A DNA stretch of 64,000 nucleotides from Aquarana catesbeiana. Taxonomy: Eukaryota; Chordata; Amphibia; Anura; Ranidae. Each line of letters opens with the position of its first letter. Position 1 is the stretch's first letter. The notes below the pieces were generated by a model. The model worked only from the letters and a program-made list of their open reading frames with translations, was not told the origin of the DNA and ran no database searches. The stretch covers positions 497,081,106 to 497,145,105 of the forward strand of contig NC_133328.1 of NCBI RefSeq assembly GCF_042186555.1, written 5' to 3'. A program made the position numbers and the translations under genes. This document shows, piece after piece, positions 20,951 to 32,860 of this stretch.

Positions 20951-21269
20951 AATATATATATATATATATATACACACACATACATACATTCAGATAGCCT
21001 TTTAAAAATCGGCAGTGCTTTACCTTACCTCTTCCTGCTGGGTACTGCACTGTAGGGGGAGACAAAGAGCACAGCACACACTGCTTTCACTTTAGGCCAA
21101 ATCAGTGTGACGAGCTCCCCGCAGTGCCGATTACAGTTTGGCTGAGGATCAGGGAGCTCGGTCTCAGCCGCTCCCCCTATCGAGGTATACAGAGGGCCCC
21201 CTTCGCCATGGCAACCTCAGCGACTCCTATACTTCCGCCACTGCCTAAATCAGTGCAGAATCAGAGTTT

Positions 21270-21620
21270 TTGTGGATAATCTTCTTCTAATGTACTAATA
21301 TGCATCCCATACTAGCACATTATGAATTACTTGCCGTAGAATGAAGCCCTCCAGCGTCATGCTGTCACCGCTGACAGGCGCTTCCATCTTCACCCGATCT
21401 TCTTTCCAGGTTTGTGTCCGCCGGACGTCTGATTGGAGCTCTGAAGGGACAGCACGGGTATACCGCCCCTTCAGAGCACATGCGCCGGTGATGTTACCGG
21501 CTGCATGCAGTGTGAATATCTCCTAAACCATGCAGGTTTAGGAGATATTTACTGTACCTACAGGTAAGCCTTATTATAGGCTTATCTGTAAGGTACAACT
21601 TTAAACAAAGGGTTTACTTA
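21270..21620. repeat. Probable dispersed repeat, class unknown
   Basis: It contains TTTAGGAGATATTTACTG preceded by an inverted AATATCTCCTAAACC, and CTACAGGTAAGCC opposite GGCTTATCTGTAAGG. It ends in a TACTTTAAG motif resembling TTAA elements. Boundaries are not fixed. Confidence 0.35.
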
Positions 21621-21639
21621 TACTTTAAGTTTGCTTTTT

Positions 21640-22800
21640 TTTTTTTTTTTGCATAGACAGTAGGGGCTGTTTGTATTTTTCTGGATAATTGGCAGCCTAG
21701 TGGACTGTAGTCAGCAAGAATATTTTGTAAAATCTTTTTCTCTGGCACTTCACTGCTCTTGATAGCGCCCTGCAGCAGTTAGGACAGGAGATCCATTCTT
21801 GGATGGAGAATTGGTCAGGTTGGAATTTCTGATTAATCCGACATCAGCAACATTGACATCAGAGGATGTGGCCTCGTTGAGCCTGAAAGCACAGCTGAAC
21901 TAATGTAGAAAGAAAACATTGCATATACATACTTTACACCACTAAAAAAAATAGGTTTTTATAAATGTGTTTTATTGGATGTATTTAGTTTCAGTTCTGC
22001 AATAAATAATTGTTGCCAATAAGTGACAGTTATTGCCTAATTAATCAATGACTTACATCTAATAAATAATTTGACTTGTATAAGGTATGGAGGTGTGAGA
22101 GCTGAAGTGGTACAAAATTCAAATAATTGTAATAAATGTATAAAGCACTATTTTCTTCCTGAAGAAGTGTGAATACACGAGCGCAGACCCGACTTAGTAT
22201 TTGGGTTTGCTCCAGTTTGTTAAGCAGTGTGAGGAAATGAATGACACATTGTTCTAAATGCCTGTAAATGGTAATATTTATAATCAGCTGAATGTCTTGT
22301 TCATGTAACATATATAGCACTGAGTCATTGTTGCTAAACTTTATATCATTACACTTGCTCCCTCACCCTTGTATCCGCCTTGCTCTACTCCTGTCCAGCT
22401 TTTGGTTCACAATGTGAGATATGATAGTACATGATTGGTGCACCATCTGCAATGGAGGGGGCTGCTGGGGATGGAGTACAGTATATTCTTCTGTTCTGAA
22501 GCATTCACAAAGAACACATGCAATAGAGAGGTGTTTTTGCACCAGCTAGAGCCACACTGCCAATAGTTGGTGCAGTAGGGAGACATTGTTGCAAATTAAA
22601 ATGCATGTTTCAGAGGAGAGGAAAGTGTATGTAGTGACACTTTGCTTCTAGAGCCGCCGTGTGAGCAGCAGCTGGACCCCTGTCCATTGTTACCATGGTT
22701 GGATTTTGATCCATGAATTGCGCAGATTATAATTATCACCCTGCAGTGCTAAATATCCTCTGCCGATGATGCTGAAATAAAAATCTTTTTTGGTTACCAA
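21640..22800. other. Unique-looking intergenic DNA
   Basis: Apart from a T run at its start, no repeat ends or protein motifs were seen in about 1.15 kb. Confidence 0.45.
21955..22330. promoter_or_regulatory. Candidate conserved noncoding element
   Basis: AT-rich but complex sequence with homeodomain-like sites (CCTAATTAATCAATGAC near 22036, AATAAATAATTTGAC near 22060) and GAATGACACATTGTTC near 22237. The composition resembles vertebrate developmental enhancers. There is no direct proof. Confidence 0.3.
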
Positions 22801-22802
22801 TT

Positions 22803-23110
22803 ATTAGCCCTGGCTCACATCTGAGCAATCTAGAGATGCTTCAGCACTTAACATGGGGATACCCATTATATCCTATGCTGCCTGTTCTCACCTGAGCGTT
22901 GTGTCGCTTAAAGTTCATCATGGAAAGCTGGAAAAAGAGCTTCATTGGGGCATTTTTGTTCCCTATAGACTTCAATAGGAGCACCCAAAAACACAATTCC
23001 TTTCATCTTCTTCCAGTAACCAGCTTTCCATTGAATATAACAAAAACAAGCCGAAAAACCCCTAAAAAAAAATGGGCATACAAATGTGCATAAATAGAGC
23101 CCCAAAAACA
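22803..23110. repeat. Possible MITE remnant
   Basis: AGCCCTGGCTCACATCTGAG at 22807 resembles the ..CCTGGTTCACA ends of other MITEs here, and CCTGTTCTCACCTGAGCG follows at 22883. The right end is unclear. Confidence 0.3.
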
Positions 23111-23114
23111 CTTA

Positions 23115-23588
23115 GTGGTTGTAAAGGCAGAACGTTTTTTTTAATGCATTCTATGCATTAAGATTAAAAAGCCTTCTGTGGGCAGCAGCCCCCCTAACAC
23201 TTACCTGAGGTCCCTCTCTGTCCAGGGATGTTCACGAGTGTCTTAACTGTCTGAGATTCTCCCTCCTGATTGGCTGAGACACAGCAGTGCTGCAATTGGC
23301 TACTGCTGTCAGTCAAAGTCAGCTAGCCAATCAGGGGAGAGAGGGGCGGGGCTGGGGCAGGACTCTGTGTCTGAATGGACACAGGGAGCTATGACACGGC
23401 TCAGGTGCCCCCATAGCAAGCTGCTTGCTGTGGGGGCACTGAACGGGAGGGAGGGGCCAGGATCACAGAAGAGCGACCCGAGAAGAGGAGGATCTGGGCT
23501 GCTCAGTGCAAATTCACTGCAACTGAGCAGGTAAGTATAAAATGCTTGTTAATTTTATAGGAAAAAAAACGAGACTTTACAATCGCTT
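23115..23588. mobile_element. Donor-bearing short TTAA MITE
   Basis: The left end GTGGTTGTAAAGGCAG pairs with the reverse complement of the right end, AGCGATTGTAAAGTC. TTAA is intact on the right (23589-23592) and reads TTA on the left. Both arms hold a GCATTAAGAT or TATAAAATGC region and an outward-facing CAG|GTAAGT donor: plus strand 23528-23536, minus strand 23208-23199. Confidence 0.75.
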
Positions 23589-23592
23589 TTAA

Positions 23593-24390
23593 GGGTGAAC
23601 CGGGAGGGGTGATTCCGATATTTAATTTTTTTTCTAAGGACATACAATATGCAGAGCTCATATGGTTCAGCTGTATCATTAACACTATCTGTAAGTCTGT
23701 CTGTCTATATTACTTGTGTTAAGATAGGGTATTTGCTTAGGATATAGGAAAAGAAGAAGTCATTTTAGAATTATCACATTACCTAATAGAATTGCTGTAC
23801 GTTGATGAGACTAAAGAACGACAGGCCTGGCTTGTATTATCACAAGAAAACCTGTCAGGGAGGAGCAGCTATATTAGCTACAAAGAGAAACATCAGGAGA
23901 GTTCTGTATCTTCACCAAGGGAAGTGTTAGCAGTGAGCGGTTCATACACATGAAACCTGCAGATAAATCGTGCCTTTGGTGTCTGGAGAGGTTTGTTGCC
24001 TTCTTGAGATATGGCTCAGGCCTGCACACGTGATTATTAGTGCTGCATTTGTCTCCGGCTCTGCCCTCCAGTCTCCAGACCTCCCAATCGCATTCCCGTA
24101 GTTAAGGTTAAGCACGGTTAATAATGGGAATTACATGTTCCAGTGCAGTTTCATTTGGAGCAGAAGTGATAAAAGATCATAAGTTTAATGATATTCTTTT
24201 CTCTCAGTTCCTGTGATTTATAGCTCAATTTTAAGTAGACATGAAGGCCTGCTTTGACTGCTATACATCAGTCTGGAAGGCTTAGCTAGTTTTTATGAAA
24301 GTGTTTAAATAAATGGTTAATCATTTACCATAACTGAACCCGGAAGTTTACTTTACAGTGGGTACTGCTTCTGTGGTAGGGAGGAATTTT
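23593..24390. other. Unique-looking intergenic DNA
   Basis: No repeat ends were found. The segment 24000-24230 (CACGTGATTATTAGTGC, CATTTGGAGCAGAAGTG, GATAAAAGATCATAAG) has the mixed composition of possible conserved noncoding sequence. Confidence 0.4.
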
Positions 24391-24614
24391 AGGCCTCATT
24401 CATACGTGCACTGAGACCCATAGACTATGAATATGCCGTGTGTTTATGCGACTTGAGCTGCCATGTGCTGCATTCAGGTAGTTTGTAAGTTTATAGTGGT
24501 GTAGTGGTTACATGGACACGGTTTCTTGCCCTAATTTGACATGTGTTTAGGGTCGCCACCTCATCCCTTTAAAACCTAACACATAATGATTACACAGGTT
24601 CTGTGGCTGATTAA

Positions 24615-25560
24615 CCTCTAGACATCCTCGCTATGGCCGAATGACGGCCACAGCGCGGACCTACATTCCCGGGAGGCCGTCATATGACGGCCTCCCCTGT
24701 GCACGCTTCCTGCGCGCGCCGGGCGCGTTGTGATCACCGAGTCACTGAGACTCGGCTGATCACCGATCTGTGTAAGGGGCCGGTCCCGGCCCCTTACCAT
24801 GTAATCAGGTGTCAGCCAATGACAGCTGATCACATGATGTAAACAAAAGATCGGTAATCGTTTTTTTTTTTTTACTCACGCTGACAGCGCGAGTAGAAAA
24901 AAAAGCCGATCACCGGATCGGATGTGAGGGACATCGGTCCCCAAGTGGAAGAGGCACATCTGCCTCATCAGTGCCCACTAAAAGTGCCACCTAATAGTGC
25001 CCACAGTGCCACCTAACAGTGCCCACAGTGCCCACAGTGCCACCTAACAGTGCCCACAGTGCCACCTAACAGTGCCCACAAGTGCCACCTAACAGTGCCC
25101 ACAAGTGCCACCTATCAATGCCCACAAGTCCCACCTGTAGTGCCAATCAGTGCCACCTGCCAGTGCTGCCCATCACTGCCACCCATCAGTGCCCATCACT
25201 GCCACCCATCAGTGCCCATCACTGCCGCCTATCAGTGCCCATCACTGCCGTCTCATCAGCGTACATCAATGAAGGAGAAAAATTACCCGTTTAAAATTTT
25301 TTATAACAAAATATAAAAAAATAAACATTTTTTTTTTTTTAAAAAAATCAGTTTTTTACATTTTTTTAATAAAAAGTAAAAACCGCAGAGGTGATCAAAT
25401 ACCACCAAAAGAAAGCTCTATTTGTGGTGAAAAAATGATAAAAATGTCATTTGGGTACAGTGTTGTATGACCGCGCAATTGTCATTCAAAGTGCGTCAGT
25501 GCTGAAAGCTGAAAATTGGTCTGGATAGGAGGGGGGTTTAAGTGCCCTGTAAGCAAGTGG
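24615..25560. mobile_element. Long TTAA-family element, innermost level
   Basis: TTAA lies on both sides (24611-24614, 25561-25564). The right end AGCAAGTGG is the complement of the family CCACTTG end. The interior holds CATATGACGGCCTCCC, CAGCTGATCACATG, a GTGCCCAC minisatellite, ATCAAATACCACC and CAATTGTCATTCAAAG, all family motifs shared with 42647-43859 in reverse. Confidence 0.8.
24960..25260. repeat. GTGCC minisatellite
   Basis: Tandem variants of CAGTGCCCACAGTGCCACCT shift to CATCAGTGCCCATCACTGCC. The long frames through it are repeat readings, not genes. Confidence 0.95.
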
Positions 25561-26144
25561 TTAAGATGGTAATTATAAACACCTGGTGCCTTATCTGAAT
25601 TAAATTAGCCTCAGAACCTGTGTAATTCATATGTGTTCGGGTTTAAAGGGATGAGGTGGCAACTCTACATGTGTTCAGATGTGGGTGAACAGCCCCAAAC
25701 CAGACAGTGTGCGTTCAGGGCCCCTTGCCTACATGCTTCTCAAACTAGGATGAGCGGCATTGTGCATGTAACCGCTGCGTCCCCACACACTTAAATGAGC
25801 TGCCTGCACACTGTACCTGGCAGCTCAGGGCACACAAACACATGGCCCATTCAGTCTGTGGGCCTCAGCACCTGTGTAAATGAAGTCTCGAGGATATTTG
25901 TTATCAAGACCCAATAAAACAGGCAGGTATTTAACACAGAGCAAGTTTTCAAACCTTACTTATTTTATTGATGTATTTTTTTTTTTTTTTTTGGAAAATA
26001 CAGATTTTTGTATCTCTCAGGGGGTCTCCTATTCTCTGTTTTCTGGGTCTTAATACCTGCCTTGGCCATTATCATCTTGTGTGTTTAATTATGTAGAATT
26101 TGGCAAGACTTGCTGAACACATAAAGGGTGGGTTGGGACAGTTA

Positions 26145-26522
26145 TGCCCTGTACACACGACAAGTTTTGCTGTCGGAATAAACTCCGAAGGTTTCTCCGA
26201 CGGAACTCCGACAGAATTCCGTTCAAGCGGTCTTGCCTACACACGGTCACACCAAAGTGCGACCGTCCAGAACGCGGTGACGTACAGCACGTACGACGGA
26301 ACTAGAAAAAGGAAGTTCAATAGCCAGTAGCCAATAGCTTCCGTCCCGTACTTGTTTCAGAGCATGCGTCGTTTTTGGTCCGTCGGAACAGCATACAGAC
26401 GAGCGTTTTTTCTGATAGGAATTGGTTCCGTCGGAAATATTTAGAACATGTTCTATTTCTGGGTCCATCAGAATTTTTCTAAAAACTTTTCTGTCGTACA
26501 TTCCGCTCTTGTGTACGAGGCT
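26145..26522. mobile_element. PIF/Harbinger-like foldback MITE, copy 3
   Basis: The left end TGCCCTGTACACACGAC and the complement of the right end AGCCTCGTACACAAGAG are flanked by TTA on both sides. The core shares GAACGCGGTGACGTAC and AGCCAATAGCTTCCG with the other copies. Confidence 0.85.
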
Positions 26523-26525
26523 TTA

Positions 26526-28310
26526 GAATTCTCAGGCAGATAGGAAAAACTTTAAAAACACAGGGATTGTTGGTGTACCCAAGATATAGCAGATCAAGGA
26601 TTGATTTAGTCCAAAAGGTTCGATTTATGAGTAAAGCGTTGCTTATGGGTGGCATGCCTGTTGTGTCAGTCTTTTAGGGCTTAAACACCTCTTTCCACTG
26701 TGGTGCACTGCAGTAACATGCACATTAACACAACATCTAATGTACATTACTTTTGTAAGCAGTGCCATTCATTTTGTGTACTTTGGCAGCAAAGCCCCTT
26801 CACAACGGGTTGCAGCACAGCAGCAACATAAAGTAACACGCTACCATGCATTGTGTTGCACGTTTGCCTAAAATGGAGCCCTTCCTTGAATGTTTTGGGG
26901 GTGGCAGCCCATTAATTTGAATGGGCTAAATTAATACAACACAGCAGGATGACAAATTCATGCTGGATCTTTTGTAACCTTTCCCCAGTTAAGGCATGAT
27001 TTCTAATGTAATAGAGCAACTGTATGCTACAACCTTCCACACTTGCACTCGTTCACTTTAGGCAGACATCAGTGTACTGGAGCACCCATTTGAATCCCAT
27101 ATTGTTATATATGTTTATCGTGATGCAGTTATGTAATATTACTATATATTTTTATTCAGCTTTTTAATAAAGCAGTTTACACTACTTTATATTTTATCTT
27201 TATATCATTCCCACATTGGGTGAATTTATGGAGATTGAGTTGCATTGATGGAAAAAAGATTATTTATGAAATAATTGGGTATATTTATCTGGATTATCTA
27301 ACAATATCTTATCTGTTTTTTTTTCCAAAAAAGATCTGCAGATAGTAATGAAAAAATGCATCTGATCTTTATAATTTGACGTCCATCAAATCTGGAAAGT
27401 AAGCCTTTCTGAAGATGGTGGTGAATAGCACAGTTGGAGCCCATTACTGTAGTACCATGCGTTTTGGTGCCTGCAATCGCACTGCATTTATGCTCTGAAT
27501 TTGGGGTGCCAATACCAATGCTTTAGCCCCCATTGCAGATTGCAAAGGCAAGGCGTTCGAGTGTGGTGTGGGAAACGCACACAAAATGTGCCTTTCCTGC
27601 ACCATGTTCTGGTGTGAAGTGGCCCGCAGTGTTGTGGAAAATCTATCTGGTTGAATGTGGTGGATCCATTTGCAGGGACAGTTTTTATGTAGTCAATAAA
27701 ACATAGTTCCACAGAAAGATTGTGGACTTTGCAACATTGTATATTTGTGTATGTGGATATAATATTTTTTTCATAAATGCTTTGCACATTTTAAAAATTA
27801 TTATGTTGGCTAGCATGGTTATAGGGGGTATATCATCTACAATACATGTTGAATTTCCACACTTGTATAAGTGGCTGCTAGTGGGTAGGAGAATAGGCAG
27901 TTGGTATTACATGATGGAAAGAATGTGATGTGCTTCACCAGTATGACAGTCTAGTCTATTAGGATGCAAACTCCATACAGCCATATAGCACTTTGGGGAA
28001 AAGGGAGCCTTCAACATGTTTTCTCAGATCAACGCTTTCTGTATATGTGATTAAGCGGTACACATAGCTTTTTGACTGGTATTGCCCTTTATGTTGAGGA
28101 TTCCATATTATTGGATGAAGCAGTAGGTTGGCCTTTATCTCACGGCTCCCCTGCTTCCAAAATAATACATTTGTTAGGCCTATGATACAGAATACCACCA
28201 CTTTAGGTGGAGTCCTATTTTAGAACACAATGCTCACATTTTTTTGACACAATGTTACTAAGCTAGGATTGTCCAGCAAAAATGTGGGAATTTTAGGAAA
28301 AAAATGTAAT
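26526..28310. other. Mostly unassigned intergenic DNA
   Basis: Contains one MITE-related segment (27413-27640) and a GTGCACTGCAGTAACATG-like stretch near 26700-26880 that resembles low-copy sequence at 33280-33400 and 34230-34310. Otherwise nothing was recognised. Confidence 0.4.
27413..27640. repeat. MITE remnant related to 17937-18304
   Basis: It shares TTTGGGGTGCCA and GAAA.GCGCAC, and ends CTGGTGTGAAGTGGCCC, a version of that family's right terminus. The left end is missing. Confidence 0.55.
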
Positions 28311-28469
28311 TTAGGGCTCTTGCACGTGTGTGCCTAAGCCTGTTCAGCATAATTGCCAACATAGTTCTTGCACCCAGGCAGTCCAGGTGCAGCATACAGC
28401 TTGCTATTAACCTTCTATTTTTTTTGCATAGGCCTGTACAATCTACTGTTTTACGATTGCACCACCGTA

Positions 28470-28795
28470 CAGGCAGTCCCCAAGTTACAAACATCCGACT
28501 TGTATACAACTCATACTTAAGAATGGAGGCAGCGTGACGTCACACTGGTCCTGGAAACTGCCGAGCAGCCATCTTGCTTCTCACCGCATGCTGCCACCTA
28601 CTGTCCAGCAGATCTGTAGGCAATCCCACATCACTGCATGGCCAGTTAACCCTCCCCTATGCTATCCAAAACATAAAAAATATTTTTTTGGCTCGAGGTA
28701 CACTTAAAAAGTGTACCTGTTCCAACTTGCATACAAATTTAACTTAAGAACAAACCTACAGAATCTATCTTGTTCGTAAACACAGAGACTGCCTG
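28470..28795. mobile_element. TA-flanked MITE with CAGGCAGTCCCC ends (pogo/Tigger-like)
   Basis: The left end CAGGCAGTCCCCAAGTTAC and the reverse complement of the right end, CAGGCAGTCTCTGTG, both sit next to TA (28468-28469, 28796-28797). Both arms carry CTTAAG and TGCATAC/TGTATAC-type motifs. Such ends are known from Tc1/mariner pogo-like MITEs. Confidence 0.7.
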
Positions 28796-28797
28796 TA

Positions 28798-29021
<224 letters not shown>

Positions 29022-29295
29022 GCAGTGCCCAGCCATTCATTGCAAAGGTAGGCTCTATGCTGCACTTAGGCTGCCTCCGTGCAGGAGACACGCTGCCAAT
29101 TACACTGAATAGGCTCAGCCGCCCATGTCCAAGAGCCCAAATTGTGAAGTAATGATTAAAACATTTTACAGAATATAACACTCTTGAAAACAATCACCCT
29201 AATGGAAATATGCTCAAACGCTGTATCCAGACCTAATTGATCTCGGGTTGATGCAGAAAAAACATTTTTCACTGGTCATTATTTAGGCAAACTCT

Positions 29296-30867
29296 TCAGC
29301 ACATAGGTCTCGGCCCTAATCTTCTGAATAAAATCATGGCCCTGTACAGTTGTCCCTCAGTGAGAATCTTCTCCAACGGCCTACTATCAGACCCTATCTG
29401 CATCCATAACCGCACCTGTCGGGGTTTCCCTCTTTCCCTGTTACTATATATTGTTACCATGGAGCATCTGGTGATAGCCATACGACAAAATCCTGATATC
29501 CACAGTCTCACTTTAGGTTAGCATTTATTTTTATTTATTTATTTCAGGTACTTATATAGCGCCGTCAATTTACGCAGCGCTTTACATATACATTGTACAT
29601 TCACATCAGTCCCTACCCTCAAGGAGCTTACAATCTAAGGTCCCTAACTCACATACATACTAGGGACAATTTAGACAGGATCCAATTAACCTTCCAGCAT
29701 GTCTTTGGAGTGTGGGAGGAAACATCAATATAAACACCAATATAAACTTTCACTCTGATGATCTTCTGCCTTATATCGCAAACCTACATATTTCCTTTCC
29801 TTCCCTCATACGAACTTTTGAGCAATTTGGAGCGGTGAGCAGCTTGAAAGTGAACTATGACAAGACTGAGGACCTAAGTGTTTCCTTACCCCAGTCAACA
29901 GTATCTCAACTTGGAACAAATTGTATGTTCAAATGGAAGCAAACGGCTATAAAATATATAGGCATTCACATCCCATCTTCACTTTCCAACATCGCAGACC
30001 TTAATTATACACCCCTCTTACAAAAGTTCTGTTCTTGTCTCAAGGCATATGTTAAACCGAATATATTGTGGTTTGTATTACCGCTGTTAAAAGGGACATA
30101 TTACCAAAACTTCTGTATTCCTTTCAGGCTATCCCTGTCCCTCCACCCCCTGTTTTTTTTTTCTTTGCGTTTAATAAGGCTATTCAGGCCCTTGTGCGGC
30201 AACATAAGAAGTCTACAATCAGACATACTGTTTTGTCTTTACCTAAGAACAGGGGGGAGTAGCTTTGCCCCAGATGTCCTTGTATTTCTGTGCAGTTTCT
30301 CTGATTAGGGTGGAGTGTATTATGGCTAACATACTAAATTGTAGGGCCGTATAGAGCAGGATTCTATCCCCTTAGTGCTTACCTCCCTGCCCTTGACAGA
30401 TCCTGCCCATTGGCCCTCGAAAAACCTACCTCTCACCGTTCACACTATTTTGCAGGTTTGGGATGCATGTTTGCATAGTGGTCTACTTTCTTCTAGACCA
30501 AGCCCTTTAACCCCAATGTTTGGCACTGTCTCCTTTTTCCCCAACGGTACTTAGCACTAATTTCCTTGCTTGGCAACAGAGAAATAATCCTTTGTTGTGT
30601 CAGGCTCTTTGTGGTAGAACCCTTATCCCCCTCTCTAGATTACTACCCACTTGTCATAATTCCTCTAGTGCATGGTTGGAGTATACAAAACTGAAACATT
30701 ACTTGGGAAAACGGTCTTTCATGGATTCCCTGACGAGACCTGTCACAGACTTTGAATCTTTACTTTCGCAATCTTCTAGACCTGACTGCTCACCATCTCA
30801 AATCTACCATATCTTGTTGACAAAGTCATATCCTGACCCACCTCAATTTAAGTTGAAGTGGGAATAA
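29296..30867 (+). pseudogene. L1 ORF2 remnant (reverse transcriptase)
   Basis: The first segment (to 29519) reads NGLLSDPICIHNRTCRGFPL and EHLVIAIRQNPDI, the palm motif ahead of the catalytic box. After the V-SINE, the frame from 29739 reads NFHSDDLLPYIANLHISFPS; HSDD stands where FADD is expected, so the catalytic motif is damaged. Later come SSLKVNYDKTE and IKYIGIHIPSS, typical of Tx1/L1. A downstream frame (30520-30867) continues the C-terminal region (LSRLLPTCHNSSSAWLEYT). The C-terminal cysteine motif is not clear. The gene is dead. Confidence 0.8.
29520..29722 (-). mobile_element. V-SINE 3-prime half inside the L1
   Basis: Minus-strand reading: GTTTCCTCCCACACTCC, GCATGCTGGAAGGTTAATTG, TTAGATTGTAAGCTCC, AAAGCGCTGCGTAAATTG, GCGCTATATAAG, then an (ATAA)n tail. 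It is 5-prime truncated within the central domain and splits the L1 just before its HSDD motif. Confidence 0.8.
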
Positions 30868-32019
30868 GAGCTTCAAGTGTCAACAGAAGATATGGACTGG
30901 GACAAAATTACTGACAGTCTCTTACAAAATGCCAATCTCTTCCCATGCGCAAGAGCGCAATTATCATGTTATCTAGGTGATATTGCTGCCCCATAATACA
31001 CAAAGTTGATCTCTCTGTTCCTGATACATTTTGGCGCTGTCTGCAGACTCCTGGCACCATGATCCACATTTTGGTCCAAAAATACTCGCTTTACTTGCTG
31101 GAGTTTAAACTTCTGAACAAACCCCTGATTACTGTACTGTCCATGCTGCCAGGATCCTACAAACGCATCAAAAGTAGTCTAAGCATTTTATTACAGTGGC
31201 CCTCTCTGTGATAGCTAGACAATGGCGGAGTACTGAGGTTCCATAGTTGACCAAATGGGTTTGTAAAATGGGCAGTATTGATCATATAGAGCATATGATC
31301 GCATGGGACAAGGACAAATCTGAATTGTATAACCGTACATGAATGGCTTAGTCCTACTTCTGATCTCCCAATTTTAACTCTTATGTCTCTACACCACTGT
31401 GAAGACCTTGTCAACTCAGATGATCTCCCATGAATGTCTTGTCCCTCTATATCCTTCTTCCTCCCCCTTTCTTTTTGTTGTTTTCGTTCTCTTTTTTTTC
31501 CCCCTTTTTCTCTTCTTGATTCTCTTGTCTTGCTTCTTTTTCCTCTTCTAATATCTGTAATATCACTGTTAATACATGCTGGATGGAAGTCCATCTCTGA
31601 ATGGTTTTTGGCTGGCTCTGGTGCAGCACTAGATGGCTTTGACTATATCCTTGAATATGCAGATAATTATGTCTGTGTTTATGTTGCTATTGTTTTTCTT
31701 TATTCCGTGTTTCATTTTTTGCCTTATATTTCACGCTTATGTGATGTATACCCTACGATATGCTTAATTGGATATAATTCATGCTGGCCTCTGATGTCTG
31801 TAATTCTTGAAAACCTTCAATAAACAAGTTTAAACGTAAACATTTTACATAGTAGCTGCACCATATTTTCAAAATGCTATTTTTTTACATTCAGATATGT
31901 TGTCTCCCTCTCTACCTTTTCTCTGTATGTCAGAGGGTGCAGTCAGCATCCTAGCTGAGCAAATCCTGAGATAATGCTAATTATAAGATAAACAGCATAT
32001 AGATAATGTTGTGCCCATT

Positions 32020-32257
32020 TTGGGTCTGATTTCAGATGCGACGTGGTTCAAACAGAATCGCATGACAATGGAAATCGCATTGTTTTCAATGGTGCTCATT
32101 CCTATTAATGCGATTCAACATGGCATAATTTTGGAAAAGGATCCTGCACTACTTTTGGTGAAATTCTAGTGCGATTTTTGCCCCAAAAAATGTGCAAACC
32201 ACATCCAAGTTGCATTATATAATTGCTCTGCAAATTGGATCACAGCAGTGTGAACGC
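32020..32257. repeat. MITE remnant
   Basis: It holds GTGCGATTTTTGCC, GAATCGCATGACAATG and TCACAGCAGTGTGAACGC, resembling the interior and right end of MITEs such as 1600-1882. The left end is not clear. The segment from 31850 to 32020 shows nothing recognised. Confidence 0.4.
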
Positions 32258-32260
32258 TTA

Positions 32261-32640
32261 GGGCTCTTTCACACATAATGTCCGTTTTTGACGGGCTCCG
32301 CTTGCTTAGCAGGGATCGATCCGTTGATCCCCGCTGAGCCGGCGGATGACAGGTCCGTCTGCTCACTGTGCAGAGACGGACCTTTCAGAGCCCCTCTCTT
32401 CTCTATGGGGGATCGGATGAAACTGGACCGCTTGTCTGTTTTTCATCTGATCTGATCTGCCAGACGAATAGAAAATAGGGTTTCCATCCGTCTGCATTTA
32501 GCGGATCGGAGCAGATCGGATGTCAGCGGACATGTCACCGTTGACATCCATCGCTCCATAGAGGTGAATGGAGCGTCTATTCAGGTCCACCTGAAAAACT
32601 AACAGGCAGACCTGAATGGTCTATATGTGTGAAAAGGGCC
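32261..32640. mobile_element. MITE with TTA duplication, copy 1 of a pair
   Basis: The ends GGGCTCTTTCACACATA and GGCCCTTTTCACACATA form the inverted repeat, with TTA on both sides. It shares GATCCCCGCTGAGC, GGATGACAGGTCCGT and a CTCCATAGAG segment with 54302-54662. Non-coding. Confidence 0.88.
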
Positions 32641-32860
32641 TTAGTGTTTGAGTGTGACCTATAAACAATACAAAAAAAAGTGTAGTAAGGCACAATAGGG
32701 CTTGGGGCTCAACATGGTAATAAATATTTTTGTTGCTAACAGATTTAACTTCTCATTGGAAGTAACCTCAGTTGAAACTCGGTGAAAGCATGTGTTGCAA
32801 ATGAGGTGATGGGCAATGATATCTCTCAGTAATAAAGAGATAATTGTTTCTGTAGCCTAA

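Larger units (their letters stand above)
18952..21243. mobile_element. 2.3-kb hAT-like composite with perfect 8-bp duplication
   Basis: The left end CAGTGGCATAACTAG and the reverse complement of the right end, CAGTGGCGGAAGTAT, are typical hAT-like termini. CCTAAATC lies directly outside both ends (18944-18951, 21244-21251), a perfect 8-bp target duplication. Near the ends the arms share GGGCCC-rich segments. There is no transposase. The interior holds a foldback hAT MITE, a local duplication, a CA/TA microsatellite and an L2-like LINE 3-prime end, so most of the length is later cargo. Confidence 0.85.
24548..25667. mobile_element. hAT MITE with perfect 8-bp duplication, middle of the nest
   Basis: The ends TAGGGTCGCCACCTCATCC and TAGAGTTGCCACCTCATCC (reverse complement) form the inverted repeat, followed in both arms by CTTTAAA and ACACAGGTTCTG. 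CATGTGTT lies immediately outside both ends (24540-24547, 25668-25675). A TTAA element interrupts it. Confidence 0.88.
24393..25893. mobile_element. Outer MITE of a three-level nest
   Basis: The left arm (CTCATTCATACGTGCACTGAG, then GCCGTGTGTTT) is mirrored by the reverse complement of the right arm (TTCATTTACACAGGTGCTGAG, then GCCATGTGTTT). Between the arms lies the hAT element 24548-25667. Exact outer ends are approximate. Confidence 0.6.
29171..31837 (+). mobile_element. 5-prime-truncated Tx1-type L1 LINE with target duplication
   Basis: AAACATTTTACA occurs just outside both ends (29159-29170 and 31838-31849). The body carries decayed ORF2 from the reverse-transcriptase fingers to the C-terminus, then a 3-prime UTR ending CTTCAATAAACAAG. 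A V-SINE interrupts it at 29520-29722. Stops and frameshifts are frequent. Confidence 0.85.

Noticed and set aside
25050..25316. Cys/His-rich repeat frames resembling a small structural protein
   Set aside because: Same minisatellite family inside a TTAA element; both overlapping frames give similar repeats.
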